From Paramyrothecium sp. XJ0827 (Eukaryota; Ascomycota; Sordariomycetes; Hypocreales; Stachybotryaceae): DNA of 64,000 nucleotides. The first letter of the stretch is position 1; each line of letters opens with the position of its first letter. Shown in pieces: positions 50,622 through 60,918 of this stretch. Below the pieces are notes generated by a model, which worked only from the letters and a program-made list of their open reading frames with translations, made no database searches and was not told the origin of the DNA. The position numbers and the translations under genes were made by a program. The stretch lies in NCBI GenBank assembly GCA_020881915.1, contig JAJFPB010000004.1, positions 2,728,001 to 2,792,000 on the forward strand. The letters are read 5' to 3'.

Positions 50622-51209
50622 TAGCCCAGTGGCTTAACCCCGAGAGATACCCAATGTTTTGATATAGCAACATCATGCAAAATCTCGACGTGCTATGCAT
50701 TCACTGAAGCCAACCTCGATCTAGTTCGTTTGCGCAAGCTATTCTTTGCCGTCCGTAGCACCCTGAACTTGTACCAAATAAGCTCCATTGCATTGTATGC
50801 AGCACGGCAAGCTTCGTTATCGGGAGGAGCTCCGTATCTGTTGGTGTCACGTGCGATCCCGAGCAAGCTACTAGCAGTGTGGAACCTAAGCAAGTATATT
50901 AGAGCTCGTCACGATTTTTCTCTTCTTCTTTTCCCTCCTCCGCAGACTCGCGCTTCGATACAGGTAAGAATTCACATCTCCTTTTTCTTCTCACAGCCCA
51001 ACGCTTGTTGGAATGATGCTTTAATAGCATGTATTACCTGAATACCTTTTGATGTACTATTTATCACCAAGATCTCTGACCACCCAACTACTTCTTCCGC
51101 CTTTTATCTCTTCAACTCGTTCATCTCGAGCAAAGCCCGCTAACAAAAGCGCAAGGAAAAATACAGCAGCCCCAGGCACGCGTCCCTCCAAGGTACGCTC
51201 CTGCCCGCC
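50622..51209. other. Intergenic region before MoaD-type gene
   Basis: 3' UTR of dynamitin and promoter of the molybdopterin synthase subunit gene, about 590 bases with T/C-rich stretches near 50915-50995. No further gene recognised. Confidence 0.5.
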
Positions 51210-51512
51210 ATGTCTTCCGCGCCGAAGCCACCGCCCGGTCACTTCAACGTCCTTTACTTTGCCGGCGCTGGCTCGCATACAGGGAAAGAGTTCGAGGCGT
51301 GGCCCGCGCCCATGGCGCTGGCCGACCTGTTTCGGGAGCTAGAGGCTAGGTACCCTGGCGCCAGGGCCAAGATCCTCGACTCGTGCATGGTGACGGTCAA
51401 TCTTGAGTATGTTGACGTGCCAGGTGGCGGCGAAGGCGATGGCGACGGCGAAGGTGTTGTAATTCGGGAAGCAGATGAGGTTGCAATAATACCCCCCGTG
51501 AGCTCTGGATGA
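51210..51512 (+). CDS. Molybdopterin synthase small subunit (MOCS2A/CnxG, MoaD type)
   Basis: Ubiquitin-fold sulphur carrier of 100 residues, intronless. With the large subunit it converts precursor Z to molybdopterin, needed for nitrate reductase and xanthine dehydrogenase. Visible features: strand FNVLYFAGAGSHTG, helix MALADLFRELEARYP, CMVTVNLEYV, and the ending READEVAIIPPVSSG. The C-terminal tail that is adenylated and thiocarboxylated by MOCS3/CnxF is normally Gly-Gly; here it is Ser-Gly. The last Gly, which carries the thiocarboxylate, is kept. A Gly/Asp-rich loop (PGGGEGDGDGEG) is inserted before the last strands. The start at 51210 is the first ATG and gives a short Pro-rich N-terminus. 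Confidence 0.88.
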   Translation: MSSAPKPPPGHFNVLYFAGAGSHTGKEFEAWPAPMALADLFRELEARYPGARAKILDSCMVTVNLEYVDVPGGGEGDGDGEGVVIREADEVAIIPPVSSG

Positions 51513-51644
51513 AGCCTTGTTCTGCCTTGTCCACACAATGCCATGACGTGCACTGCGATTGTCATGCCACTAGTCTTTGGCAGAGGTGTTTGGCCGTAGT
51601 ATCTCAAGACCGTGAGCATTTGACCCCAAAGGCGTAGTTGGCCA

Positions 51645-52232
51645 TCAAGGGGCGGTCCTCGGAGGTTCAACTGCTTGGCCCTGGCCCAGCAACGGCTCCT
51701 GCTCCCGAGTGCCACGCCGCGTTAGGAAGCGCCGAACGCGCCGCACCCATCTCCGTTCCCCCAGAGGCTTCTCCCGAATATATCGCCTCAGGCGGCGGAT
51801 GACGAAGACAGCCAGGGAGATGATCAAGACAACCGCCAGAGTAGACGCTATGGAGACGATGGAAGTTAGGCTGGTGATTGTGGAAACCTGGCAGCCCAGC
51901 GGCCTCGTGCGAATCTCCCATCGCTCGGCCCAGTGCGGGCATAAATTCTCATAAGCTGGCGCCATGAGCGGGATCGCGTGTGAATTGGGAACGCATGACC
52001 ATGACTGTGACAACGGCCATGATTAGCAATTTCTTCGAGATCTCAGCATCTCACCAAATTCGCGAACATGATGACATACGAAGGGACACCAGCTACAATC
52101 GGTCGATTGAAGGCAGCCGCGGCAGTTTTGATGAGACCAGCACCGTTCGAAATGCTTCCTCTGACTCTCAGAGATCGTCACGTTGTTCCGGAGTCTTTCC
52201 TCGGCCAAGGATTTCAATGCCATCATGTCCAT
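51645..52232 (-). CDS. PSI-domain single-pass membrane protein
   Basis: A 170-residue protein from exons complement(52080-52232) and complement(51645-52004). A Cys-rich plexin-semaphorin-integrin-like module occupies about residues 25-90 (HFERCWSHQNCRGCLQSTDCSWCPFSWSCVPN, later LCPHW and GCQV); the intron falls inside it at PF|SW. One hydrophobic segment follows at about 97-119 (TSIVSIASTLAVVLIISLAVFVI), then a strongly basic tail (RRLRRYIREK, RRVRRFLTRRG). The disulfide-rich part should be lumenal or extracellular and the tail cytosolic. No cleavable signal peptide is seen at the chosen start, so either the membrane segment acts as reverse anchor or an upstream exon was missed. Function in fungi is unknown; an ER or vacuolar location is possible. 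Confidence 0.75.
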
Positions 52233-52621
52233 TGTTGGGAGCGAGCTTGGTCGCTACTACTGCACGTGGACGGGTCTATGCTTGAGAAAGCAATCGTCCA
52301 AGATGTTGTTCAATTAAGTCACTGGCCATCTGCTCGATCAAGGTGTCCCGCTCATGTCTGCTTTCGGTGTCATGGCTTGGTCCGTGCGTCCAAAGCTTAG
52401 CACCTTTTTGAGCTCCAACTCTATGTGCAAGCTCAGGCGGATTACAGGCAGACAGCAAGAATTTGAGTCTGATACCTCAATGTGTTTATATTATTCCAAT
52501 AAGCTAAGGACTGTCACAATTACCTGAGCCTAGCACGTTCCATAATTCGACAACCGGTTCAAGCTGCAATGTATGCTTCTGGTAAAGTAGGTTCAGCTTC
52601 GTCTAAGTCTAGTGGTGGTTA
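52233..52621. other. Short intergenic region
   Basis: Between the PSI-protein start and the end of the next minus-strand frame. It may contain a missed 5' exon of the PSI gene; I could not find one with a signal peptide. Nothing else seen. Confidence 0.4.
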
Positions 52622-53326
52622 CTATTGCTTCGTTTCTGTAATCAGGGAGCTTCGCTCACTGGCGACCCCAGAAAGCCGTTTCAGCTCCCGCGTTCGACGC
52701 ACATGTTGCTTCAACTTTCTCATGTCGACGCGCCTTTGCTTGATCATCTCGGCAGTGTCCGAAGGCTTCTCGTCGCCCAATGTCTCCAGCACAACAAGAT
52801 CCGCGAGAAACTGCCGTATCTGTAAGCCCGTCTTGTGGCGCACGTAAGCGTCCACATCTTCATCGCACGCTGCTGAGGCGGCGACGTTGAGTCCTCGCAA
52901 TACATCTCGATCTGTGATTTTACTAATACTGCTTCTTGCTCCTGTTTGTCGGCGGCTTCCCCGAATGGACGATGTTCTCTTGGGGACAGTAGGCCTTCGG
53001 CTCTCGATCAAGGCCTTACCTTCCTGGCTATTGCTCCTCTCCCCCTGCCCGAGGGTTAGTCGTGAAGTGGAGCGTTTATGCTCTTGATTTGTTGGGGAAA
53101 CGGAGATATCGGGGCCCGATGCGTGCTGAGAGCCATGCACAAAGGTCTTTTTCCCTGCTTTCCCAGATGACAGCTTGCCACACGGCGGCTTAGCGGGGGA
53201 CACGAGTCCCGGGACGGAGTGGTTGATCTGGTGCCCTGCATAGTGGTATTCTCGCGAAAGTGCTTGGGCAATTCTCTGGGAAGGCAAACTCTGATGAGGA
53301 CGCCTGATGGGCTGCTCAAAATCCAT
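52622..53326 (-). CDS. Conserved fungal protein, C-terminal part (downstream of in-frame stop)
   Basis: A 234-codon frame from the ATG at 53326, in the same frame as the larger frame upstream (53429-55006); the frame is open from the TAG at 53429 down to 52622. The first half is basic and Ser-rich. The second half is a well-formed helical block: DRDVLRGLNVAASAACDEDVDAYVRHKTGLQIRQFLADLVVLETLG, then AEMIKQRRVDMRKLKQHVRRTRELKRL. I recall this block at the C-terminus of longer hypothetical proteins in related fungi, so this is probably the second half of one gene. A separate gene starting at 53326 is the alternative. Function unknown. Confidence 0.6.
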   Translation of the reverse strand: MDFEQPIRRPHQSLPSQRIAQALSREYHYAGHQINHSVPGLVSPAKPPCGKLSSGKAGKKTFVHGSQHASGPDISVSPTNQEHKRSTSRLTLGQGERSNSQEGKALIESRRPTVPKRTSSIRGSRRQTGARSSISKITDRDVLRGLNVAASAACDEDVDAYVRHKTGLQIRQFLADLVVLETLGDEKPSDTAEMIKQRRVDMRKLKQHVRRTRELKRLSGVASERSSLITETKQ

Positions 53327-53428
53327 GTCGTTAATGGCAGGTATTACAGGGAACCGCCCAGAGGTTGGTCGTTCGAGCCGCGTTGTGGGTTGGAGCCTGC
53401 GTCTCTGCCTGTTGATGGGACCGCTATC

Positions 53429-55006
53429 CTACAGCGGACGTTGATCATGAAAGTCTTTCGGAAAACTAGTATTCGGCCTCATTTGCGCTGGGCGTGGATT
53501 CCTCGTGCTATTTTGTGTACGTCGCATACTGAAGTCCGCTTCCTGGCTCGGTCTTCGGATTTGTGAGGAAGTTCCACCTCCTGGCCTGAAGTCGGGCCAG
53601 CCTTCTCTGGGGCCGGTTCGAGATGCGCCATGTGGCATGCGCGCATGACTAGAGACCCCGGGACCTGCGGAGGATAGCATCCTTGATGTGATGGCGGCCA
53701 TCGAACCCAGGTTCCCGTTTGCTGGGTCAAAATTTGAGCCAGCACCATCTGTGGTGTCTGAGATTGGAGCCGGAAAGCAAGGCAAACATCGAGAACGTGG
53801 TGGATGTCTACGCTGACCTGGTCGCATCCCGTGGGTGCCCCTTCGTCGCACGTCGACGGCCCAGTCATCCACATCATGTCGCGCAAGATGACTACGACTC
53901 GCGGCATTCATAGGTAACCCTCCGGTATGCGTACCATCCAGTTGTGAAACGGAGAGCCGGTTTCTTCGCTCTAATAGAGACGCTCTTCCAGTCGGTCGAG
54001 GTGGAATGTTTCTTTTCAAAAACGGCGGAACCCTCTGACCCTGGTCTCTCGATGTCACCGCAAGTCCTGCCTCCCTGAATTCTGGGCGGAAGGGCATAAG
54101 AGCTGAGACTGTACGCAGAGTCATGCCTGAGCGCGTCGGAGTGGGGGTAAAATCCAGAACTTTACCCCTTGCCCCCATGTTGTCGGCGTATCGACGAAGA
54201 TCGCGAGTAAACAATTCTAGGTTGGCCCGTTGGCTGGACGTCTGCGATCCGCCCCTGTAAAGTCCGTCCGAAGAGTGCATCAATGGTTCTATATCTGAAA
54301 ATGCATGGGCGGAGCTCCTGTTCATGGATAGCAAATGAAGTTGCTCCGCAATGTTTCGAGAAATGGCATTGACAAGTGCCGAATCCGCTGAGCTGAGCTG
54401 CGGTGTGACCGATCGATCAATGGCGGCATCACCAGGCCATTGGAAATCATCAGCTTGCTTCGCAGGCTGTGAAGTCGATGGCCGCGCTTGATCCGAAGAT
54501 GCCCCAGTGGGTATCGACGTTGCCGCTTGGGCCGGTTTGGTGGTTGGGCTTTTCTGAGCTTCACTTGTATTGGCATTGGCATTCTGGAGTTCAGTGGCTG
54601 TAGTTTGCCGGCACACGCCGACGAAGCCTGATGGTGGGACAGGAAACGAATCCAAGTCAAAAGGTTCCTCGGGCGGTTCGTTGAGCGCTTCGGTTGGGGT
54701 TTCTTTTGCCTTCTTGTTGCGATGATTATCATCCGTAGTACTCCTAGATTTGGATACAGGTGCATTGTCTGGCAATTTTTCCTTTTCCTGGGTAGCTTTG
54801 GGTGATGCGCCCTTCCAGCGTTTTGCTAGGAGCGTCTTCCGACTATGGCTTCTAACACGAGCATGTCGGCCGGCGACAAAAACGACACGAGACTTGGGGC
54901 GAGCCTGTCGCCCGTCGTCTGGGTCCTCCTGCTTGTGGACAGTTCCATGGGCTTCTTCGGGTTGTGAAGCATCTCGCGCCTCGTCAATAGATGCTAGGGG
55001 AGCCAT
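53429..55006 (-). CDS. Conserved fungal protein, N-terminal part, ends at in-frame TAG
   Basis: A 525-residue frame from the ATG at 55006 (MAPLASIDEARD). It is largely disordered and rich in Ser, Arg and Pro. Recognisable pieces are SRVVFVAGRHARVRSHSR, FDLDSFPVPPSGFVGVCRQ, WPGDAAIDRSVTPQLSSADSALVNAISRNIAEQLHLLS, and repeated RPG/GRASLLERRNRLS segments. The basic regions suggest a nuclear or nucleic-acid-binding protein, but no domain is recognised. It ends at TAG (53431-53429) in CTG-TAG-GAT, after which the same frame runs on for 268 more codons. No canonical intron removes this stop while keeping frame without also deleting about 100 codons. Confidence 0.6.
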   Translation of the reverse strand: MAPLASIDEARDASQPEEAHGTVHKQEDPDDGRQARPKSRVVFVAGRHARVRSHSRKTLLAKRWKGASPKATQEKEKLPDNAPVSKSRSTTDDNHRNKKAKETPTEALNEPPEEPFDLDSFPVPPSGFVGVCRQTTATELQNANANTSEAQKSPTTKPAQAATSIPTGASSDQARPSTSQPAKQADDFQWPGDAAIDRSVTPQLSSADSALVNAISRNIAEQLHLLSMNRSSAHAFSDIEPLMHSSDGLYRGGSQTSSQRANLELFTRDLRRYADNMGARGKVLDFTPTPTRSGMTLRTVSALMPFRPEFREAGLAVTSRDQGQRVPPFLKRNIPPRPTGRASLLERRNRLSVSQLDGTHTGGLPMNAASRSHLARHDVDDWAVDVRRRGTHGMRPGQRRHPPRSRCLPCFPAPISDTTDGAGSNFDPANGNLGSMAAITSRMLSSAGPGVSSHARMPHGASRTGPREGWPDFRPGGGTSSQIRRPSQEADFSMRRTQNSTRNPRPAQMRPNTSFPKDFHDQRPL

Positions 55007-55230
55007 GGTCGAGAGGGCAAAACACTGTGACCGAGTCGTATCCAAAATGGAAGCTATCCCAAGATGTCGCCTTGCGGCATGATAGTGTTGATTGAAGGGA
55101 GGTCAGGTCCGTACAGCGAGGATGGGAAATCTGGAATCAAGGTCTGTTCGTCGTTTCGAGGTTAAGCGAACACTCTAACGAGGCAGTAGCAAGAACCGAA
55201 TCGACTCCATTGCAACTTCTGCCCGTGGTC

Positions 55231-55576
55231 TTATCGAATGTCTTTAATGCCAGGAGCCGAGTAGACCTCCAGCTGCCTCCGGCCCTTCCGCAAGAGAAAT
55301 TCTATCGTCGCAAAGTCGCGCTTGTCGACGGTGAGGTTTCGTGCGAATTCCTGCCTATGTGACCAATTAGCTGAGCTCAATCCCACAAGAATAGCCATCG
55401 CGACTTCTCACCTGGCGAAACCTTCAAAATGTGCGCGGGAGGCCTTGCGAAGGGTCAGTCCAAGCTCCCTGTGGTGAGTGGCTGGTCAAACTTCGTACCT
55501 GCGGCTTCTTGCGACTTTCCCGAAGGCAATTGCGATAAAGGGCCAGAACCTCCTTCTGCAGACCCGAGAGACGCAT
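55231..55576 (-). CDS. SDH6: Succinate dehydrogenase assembly factor 1 (LYR protein)
   Basis: Mitochondrial matrix LYR protein that helps insert iron-sulphur clusters into the Sdh2/SDHB subunit of complex II; human homologue SDHAF1. Three exons, complement of 55499-55576, 55412-55443 (32 nt) and 55231-55354, give 77 residues. The LYR motif is at residues 13-15 (EVLALYRNCLRESRKKP). The middle exon supplies ASRAHFEGFAR, and the last gives QEFARNLTVDKRDFATIEFLLRKGRRQLEVYSAPGIKDIR, the conserved ending. The second acceptor was chosen at ATAG (55355) because the nearer GCAG shifts the frame. Divergent from the FAH-family gene. Confidence 0.9.
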
Positions 55577-56218
55577 TTTGGATATCCTTTTGATCTTGAT
55601 TTATTCCAGTGGTTGTGGAATGGCGTAACTATCGGGATCGAGCTTTTGTCGATTTGTGTTGCTGAAGAGGTAGATTTACCGAGGTGTTTACATCATGGAC
55701 CTTGCACCCAAGCAAGTGGGGAGCAAAAATACCCGGACCGCAAAACGGCCTCTCTTTAAAAGAGCCTTGAGGAATTGTGAAGGGAATAAAACAAAAATAA
55801 CATTAGTCTTAAATAAACTATGAATATTTTCAATATTATTAAAGATTTATTTTACATATTTAGTCAACCTCTTCATATTAGAAGTCGCTACTTATTGTAT
55901 GGTTTCGCTCGCTGCAACAGGCTAATCGACAAGGTCTCGGTGTTCGGCATTTCCAACCGAGTGAACTTCCGCCATTGGGGAGCTTTATTGGCTTATCGCT
56001 AGGGAGCTGTCCGAAACCGCTGCTTACAATTCGTGGAGTAAACCGCTGTATTAACTTCAGCCGAACGGACTTATCTACAGATCTACAACCAGAAGCATAG
56101 AGCAACCCGCTGTTAGAAAAGTTTATCAACAAAGTATCCCCTCCGCTATTCGTGTGATTCGTCCTCGATTCCTCCAATTCCCGCTTACTCTCCTCTACTT
56201 GACCTGCCTGTGTTTACA
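55577..56218. other. Divergent region SDH6/FAH with AT-rich block
   Basis: About 640 bp between start codons. The part at about 55765-55905 is strikingly AT-rich compared with the rest of the window. No coding fragment, LTR or RNA gene was recognised. Confidence 0.5.
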
Positions 56219-57335
56219 ATGGCTGCATTCTCAGTATGACCTCAATTGGTTGCTAGGCCGTGGATGCGACTCTTACTGACATGCCCAGCGATTGGTTCGG
56301 TTTTTAGCCAAAGATGGCCGCACGTACTATGGCGATGCCATTCTACCTCGCGGGGTCAGCGACATCGCAAAGGCTAAGCAAGCCCGCATCGTCACAGGTA
56401 ACGTGTTTGGGAAGCATGACGTGAGCGATCAGGTTGTAGATATCCGCCTGCTGCTGGCCCCGTTGGCCCCCGAGGACATCCGAACCGTCAGGTGCCTTGG
56501 CCTCAACTACGTGCTGCATGCGAAAGAGACTGGTATGCCGGAGCCGAAATTCCCCATCTTATTCTACAAGCCCGCAACCGCCTTGGCTGGCCCAAGCGAG
56601 CCTATCCCCGTACCTCCCATGGCACAGGAGGGCGTCGGTCTCGATTACGAGTGTGAGCTTGTCATCGTCATCGGCAAGCGTTGCGCGGATGTGTCGGAGG
56701 CGGACGCACTTGACTACGTCCTGGGATATTCGGTCGGGAACGACGTGTCTCACCGCGACTGGCAGATCAAACATGGAGGAGGCCAATGGTCCCTTGGCAA
56801 GGGTTTCGACGGCTGGGCGCCTTTTGGACCGGGCATTGTTACGGGGCAGATTATCAAAGACCCCCAGGCCTTGAAGATTTGGACAAAGCTGAATGGCAAG
56901 ACGGTTCAGGTATCATTCTCTGGGCGGTGCTCATGCTTACTTTCAGCCACTGACGAGACTCTAGGACGGTGATACTTCAGACATGATCTTCAACATCAAG
57001 AAAACTATTTCGTTCCTTAGCCAAGGAGTGACACTAATGCCTGGAGATCTCATTTTCACGGGCACGTAAGTTACAAAGAGCAGAATCCAACTGGGAGAGT
57101 ATCACAAGCTGACATGACAAGTCCACCTGGTGTTGGAATGGGCCGCAAGCCGCAGGTATGGCTCAAAGATGGCGATGTCGTCGAGGTGGGCCTCGAACAT
57201 GTTGGGACTTGGTATGTTTCTGTCCCAATTCCCAGCTGTGGCATCAGCGTCCCATGGAAGAAATGGTTACTGACTTGAGCCCCTTTTCGCAGCACAAACA
57301 AGGTTGAATTCACGAAGCCAAAGGCAAAAATCTAA
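56219..57335 (+). CDS. Fumarylacetoacetate hydrolase family protein
   Basis: FAH-fold enzyme (acylpyruvase, oxaloacetate decarboxylase or related C-C hydrolase), 289 residues. Five exons: 56219-56233 (MAAFS only), 56289-56909, 56965-57065, 57122-57211 and 57293-57335. Signatures: [28 protein letters not shown], the metal-binding acidic set in [13 protein letters not shown] and later in [22 protein letters not shown], and [22 protein letters not shown]. The end, [16 protein letters not shown], is typical. The usual N-terminal domain of true tyrosine-pathway FAH is absent, so it belongs to the short FAHD1-like group. Substrate cannot be assigned from sequence. The very short first exon rests on frame and on the restored [10 protein letters not shown] beginning. 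Confidence 0.92.
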
Positions 57336-58423
57336 GCCATCTTAGGCTGTGATGCGTCAGTCACGTCTCAGTGGCCTGCCACATTTGTTTGGAAGTACGG
57401 TCAAGTCGTAAATCGTTCACGGCCGTGTTTTGCCGTATAACGTGAGTTGATGAAAGGAAGGTAAACTTTTCGTCAACCATGACATAGGAGGAATCAATTC
57501 ATGTCAGGAGATAGGACTGGATGAGGCTTTTTTCGAAGGTTTGAAGCCAGGTGTGAATATTTGTATTTAGGGCTGGTTTCTTATCTTGGCTCTTGGGGAC
57601 AATGCCTTGAATATATCTACAGTTTGATGCAACGAGGCAGGACAGAACAGTGGGATCGCCAGTATAAAAACCGTTGCTAGGCAGAAGGCGAGGCAGCTTC
57701 CAGAAACTTTGTCCCGTTTGGGGTGGCATTAGCCCAACCTCGCCTCATTTCTCCTCCATAGCAGTGCTTACACCTTTTTATCCTACCACTCCTTCAATCA
57801 TGTGCTCCTTGCAGATCAAACAAGGTGTAAGCGTTGTTCCATTTCTCGCGCTGCTTCGCCTCCACACCCCGAAATAATCACCCCGAGAGCTTTGGTTACA
57901 TCCAACGGTGTTGCACAACACAAACAACAGGCCTGTGCCATCGTGGCTCAGATGCAGCGCTAGCGTTCAGCTCTCTCCTTGGCGAACGGTGCTCTCTCGG
58001 AATTCGGCTCACTGGAACGAGGCATCCATGCAAAATCCCATTGGTCGCTTACCGTTGCTCGACTCGAGCACTCGCAGAGGAGCCGGTTGTTGCAACTCCG
58101 CAAAAGGCTGATTCGGGCCCGGCGCAGTATGCCTCTGTCCACTTAGCTGAGGCTTCTCGAAGCGCGAAGAGGTCACATTCAGTGGCCCAAGCCTTCAACG
58201 CAATGGCGCATGGGACATATGGCGCCTGGCTGGGCAAATCCTTGTTGTTGCAGCTGCTTGGACTTGTTTATGAACTCTATGGGGGAGCCCTGCTTTATGG
58301 TACAGTAGTAAATGGTTCGTCTCTTGTCCTCAAAGTCATTCTTGACTCCTCGAGGATTTCGTCGCCTTTTGGGTCTCATTTCAAACATCATTTGGCATAC
58401 TTTGAATTTCCTGCACACGGACC
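57336..58423. other. Intergenic region before the RBR gene
   Basis: About 1.1 kb. Open frames at 57834-58460 and on the minus strand lack coding character. It presumably holds the 3' end of the FAH-family gene and the promoter of the RBR gene. Nothing else recognised. Confidence 0.5.
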
Positions 58424-60918
58424 ATGGCGGCCGCGGTCTCGTCCCGTGAAGCGAGCTTGATGCCCGGTTCTTTTTGTGCAGAGGATTACATCGACCTGCA
58501 TCACAACCCATTTAGCATCCCCCAAGATGAGCAACACGACCACGGATCTCCACAGGTTAAGTCGGCAGCTTTTGCTACGCCAATGTTTGGAAGCCCTACG
58601 GCACTTACCGGACATCATGAGTACCTGCTCGTCAGCCCTCTTGAACCTACAGATGAGCCCTTCTTTGGTTTCCAAACCAAGGCCCCTATGGACGAATCTA
58701 CGATCGGTGAAGCACCCTCTCCGATTCTTCAAGAACCATCGGAGGCCACAAGTTCCGGAGACAGTGATCTCGTCGGTGCTTCCCTTTCACAGTTCCCCAT
58801 TCCCGAGATAAATGCCGATGAAGTCGACTGGACCGAATTCAACCCACCGGTCCTGCTAGGAAAAGCGCCCATCGTCTCATCTCGAATCCTTCTAGATATC
58901 GTTACTTCATCGATTGACAATGTCAAAGCGCGGGCTGCCGAGGAGCATCGCCAGAAGAGCGAGGAGGAAGTGGCAAGGGCAAGGGAGCAGAAGGCGGTTA
59001 TGGAAGCTCGGAGAGCAGAGGCACTATTTCTCCCGGTAATTGTGCGCGATGAAAGTGAGCCATCGCCTGTTCCCCCAAAGGAGTTTGCCGAGATCATTTC
59101 CCGCCACTCGCTGGGTACATCATCGGAAGATCACAGGCCGGACGTTAACCCTGGGGCTGGTGACTCCGACAAACCAAGACGGCGGAAGTTGGGCCTGAAA
59201 CGACTTTTCCACCGCACTGGCGACAGCGGCGAGGGCAGCGTTGTTATTGGAACACGGGAGACGCTTCGCCAGAAACTACGTGTCAAGCTAAATAGCTTGG
59301 AAATCGATTCGTCCGAGTTGCTTGCTCAGCAGGCCCTCTCCATTTTCAGCGGAACAGGCATTGCCTTGACAAATGAGCCCAATACGCTGGTGTTAGTCGA
59401 ATCGTCCCCATGTGCGTCTCTCATGTCTGACCTGAAATCCACAGTGAATGCGTCTCATGCCTCGACGAATTTCCATCCAAAGCCATGGTCAGAGTACCAT
59501 GTCATCATTACTGCACAGATTGCTTCATACGTCTCGTCACTGCCGCTGTTGAGAACGAGCAGCAATGGCCAGCAAAATGTTGTCTCAATCATATCCCGTT
59601 TCGGACAGTCCTTCGCGTTGTACCGGATGATCTGAAGAAGAGGTTCCAAGAGAGATCTCGTGAATGGAACATCCCCATAGGCGAGCGCGTGTATTGTCAC
59701 GATACAGAATGCGGTGTTTGGATTATGCCAGATTACATCAGCCCCGGCATACGCCAGGGCCGCTGTGAGAATGGGCACTGGACCTGCACCATTTGCCGTG
59801 GGCCAATTCATGGTACCGAGGATTGTCCTGACGATCCAGACATGAGACTTACCAATACGCTTGCCGAGGAGGAAGGCTGGAAGCGTTGCGACAGATGCCA
59901 CGCCCTGGTGGAGCACAAGGAGGCCTGCCAGCACATGACGTGTCGGTGTGGCAATCAGTTCTGCTATGTTTGCGGCTTAACCTGGAGAACATGTAGCTGC
60001 ACAATGCAACAGCTGCAGGACCTCAAGAGCGCAGTCAGTGAGAGGCGCCGACAGCGCGAGTTCCAAGAGCAAGAGGAAGCCGAGGAGCTGCGGCGAATAC
60101 TAGTGCAAATCGAAGAACTTGAGCGCGAGGAAGCTGCGAGGGCTGAGCAGGAACGGCTAGAGCGGGAAAGGCTGGAAGAAGAGCGGCGCCAGCGCGAGTT
60201 GGAAGAGAGGGCTCTGCGAGAGAGCATACGGCGGCGAGACGTCGAAGAGAAATTCGTACAACTCCGGCAAAGCCTGGTCGCACTTCACGAGCTGCAGCAC
60301 GTCACGGTAGATTCGTATCAGCAGGAGAATTCGGAGAACTTGGACAAAGAAACCGCCGCCGCCAAGGAGCGGCTAGCAACGGAGCAGGCACTCGAGAAGT
60401 CACGAACAGCTGACCTCATCCGCACCAAGCTATCCGCCAAGGAGGCTGAGCTCGACGAGGATTTTGCACTGCGCATATCCGAAGAGCAGATGATCGAGAC
60501 CGAGTACCAGGATCAACTGTCACAATACTGGGCTGGCCACGAATGTGCGGCCCAGGCAATCGAGGCCGCCATGTTGCCCCTCCGCCAACGCATGGACGAG
60601 GGCTACCGCTCCTGGCTGGAATGGAAGAGCGAGGAGCTGGACGGCTACCGGGAGAAGCTGGACAACCGGAGGATCATCCAGGAGGAGCTCATGTACAGCG
60701 TGAGACAGCGGATGGACGATCAGCACACGGAGAAGAGGCTGCACCTCGCCAAGCAGGCCGTGGCCGAGGGCAAGTGGCTCCAGGAGATCATACTCGAACG
60801 GGAGAGGCTCTTGAGCGAGCTGGAGCTGCAGGAGGTGGAGGGAGACGCTGACAGCCTCTTCGCACCTGAGAACACGGAGACGAGAGACGAAGCCCCAGTG
60901 GGAGCTGCGACGAGTTGA
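58424..60918 (+). CDS. RBR-type E3 ubiquitin ligase with coiled-coil tail
   Basis: RING-between-RING ligase of 813 residues. Two exons, 58424-59391 and 59445-60918; the 53-nt intron (GTTAGT donor, CTGAC branch-like site, ACAG acceptor) restores NTLV|ECVSC. RING1 starts at about residue 325 (CVSCLDEF, VPCHHYCTDCF). IBR is about 388-450 (VYCHDTECGVW, GRCENGHWTCTIC) and RING2 about 468-508 (KRCDRCHALVEHKEACQHMTCRCGNQFCYVCG). The Cys before QHMTC, about residue 484, is the expected thioester-forming residue. The N-terminal 320 residues are disordered with a short helix and a basic patch (KPRRRKLGLKRLFHRTG). After RING2 comes a long Glu/Arg-rich coiled coil (about 515-790). Substrates unknown; fungi carry several such ligases. 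Confidence 0.9.

Noticed and set aside
57834..58460. 208-codon plus-strand frame upstream of the RBR gene
   Set aside because: Random-looking composition, overlaps the RBR start in another frame, no family match.
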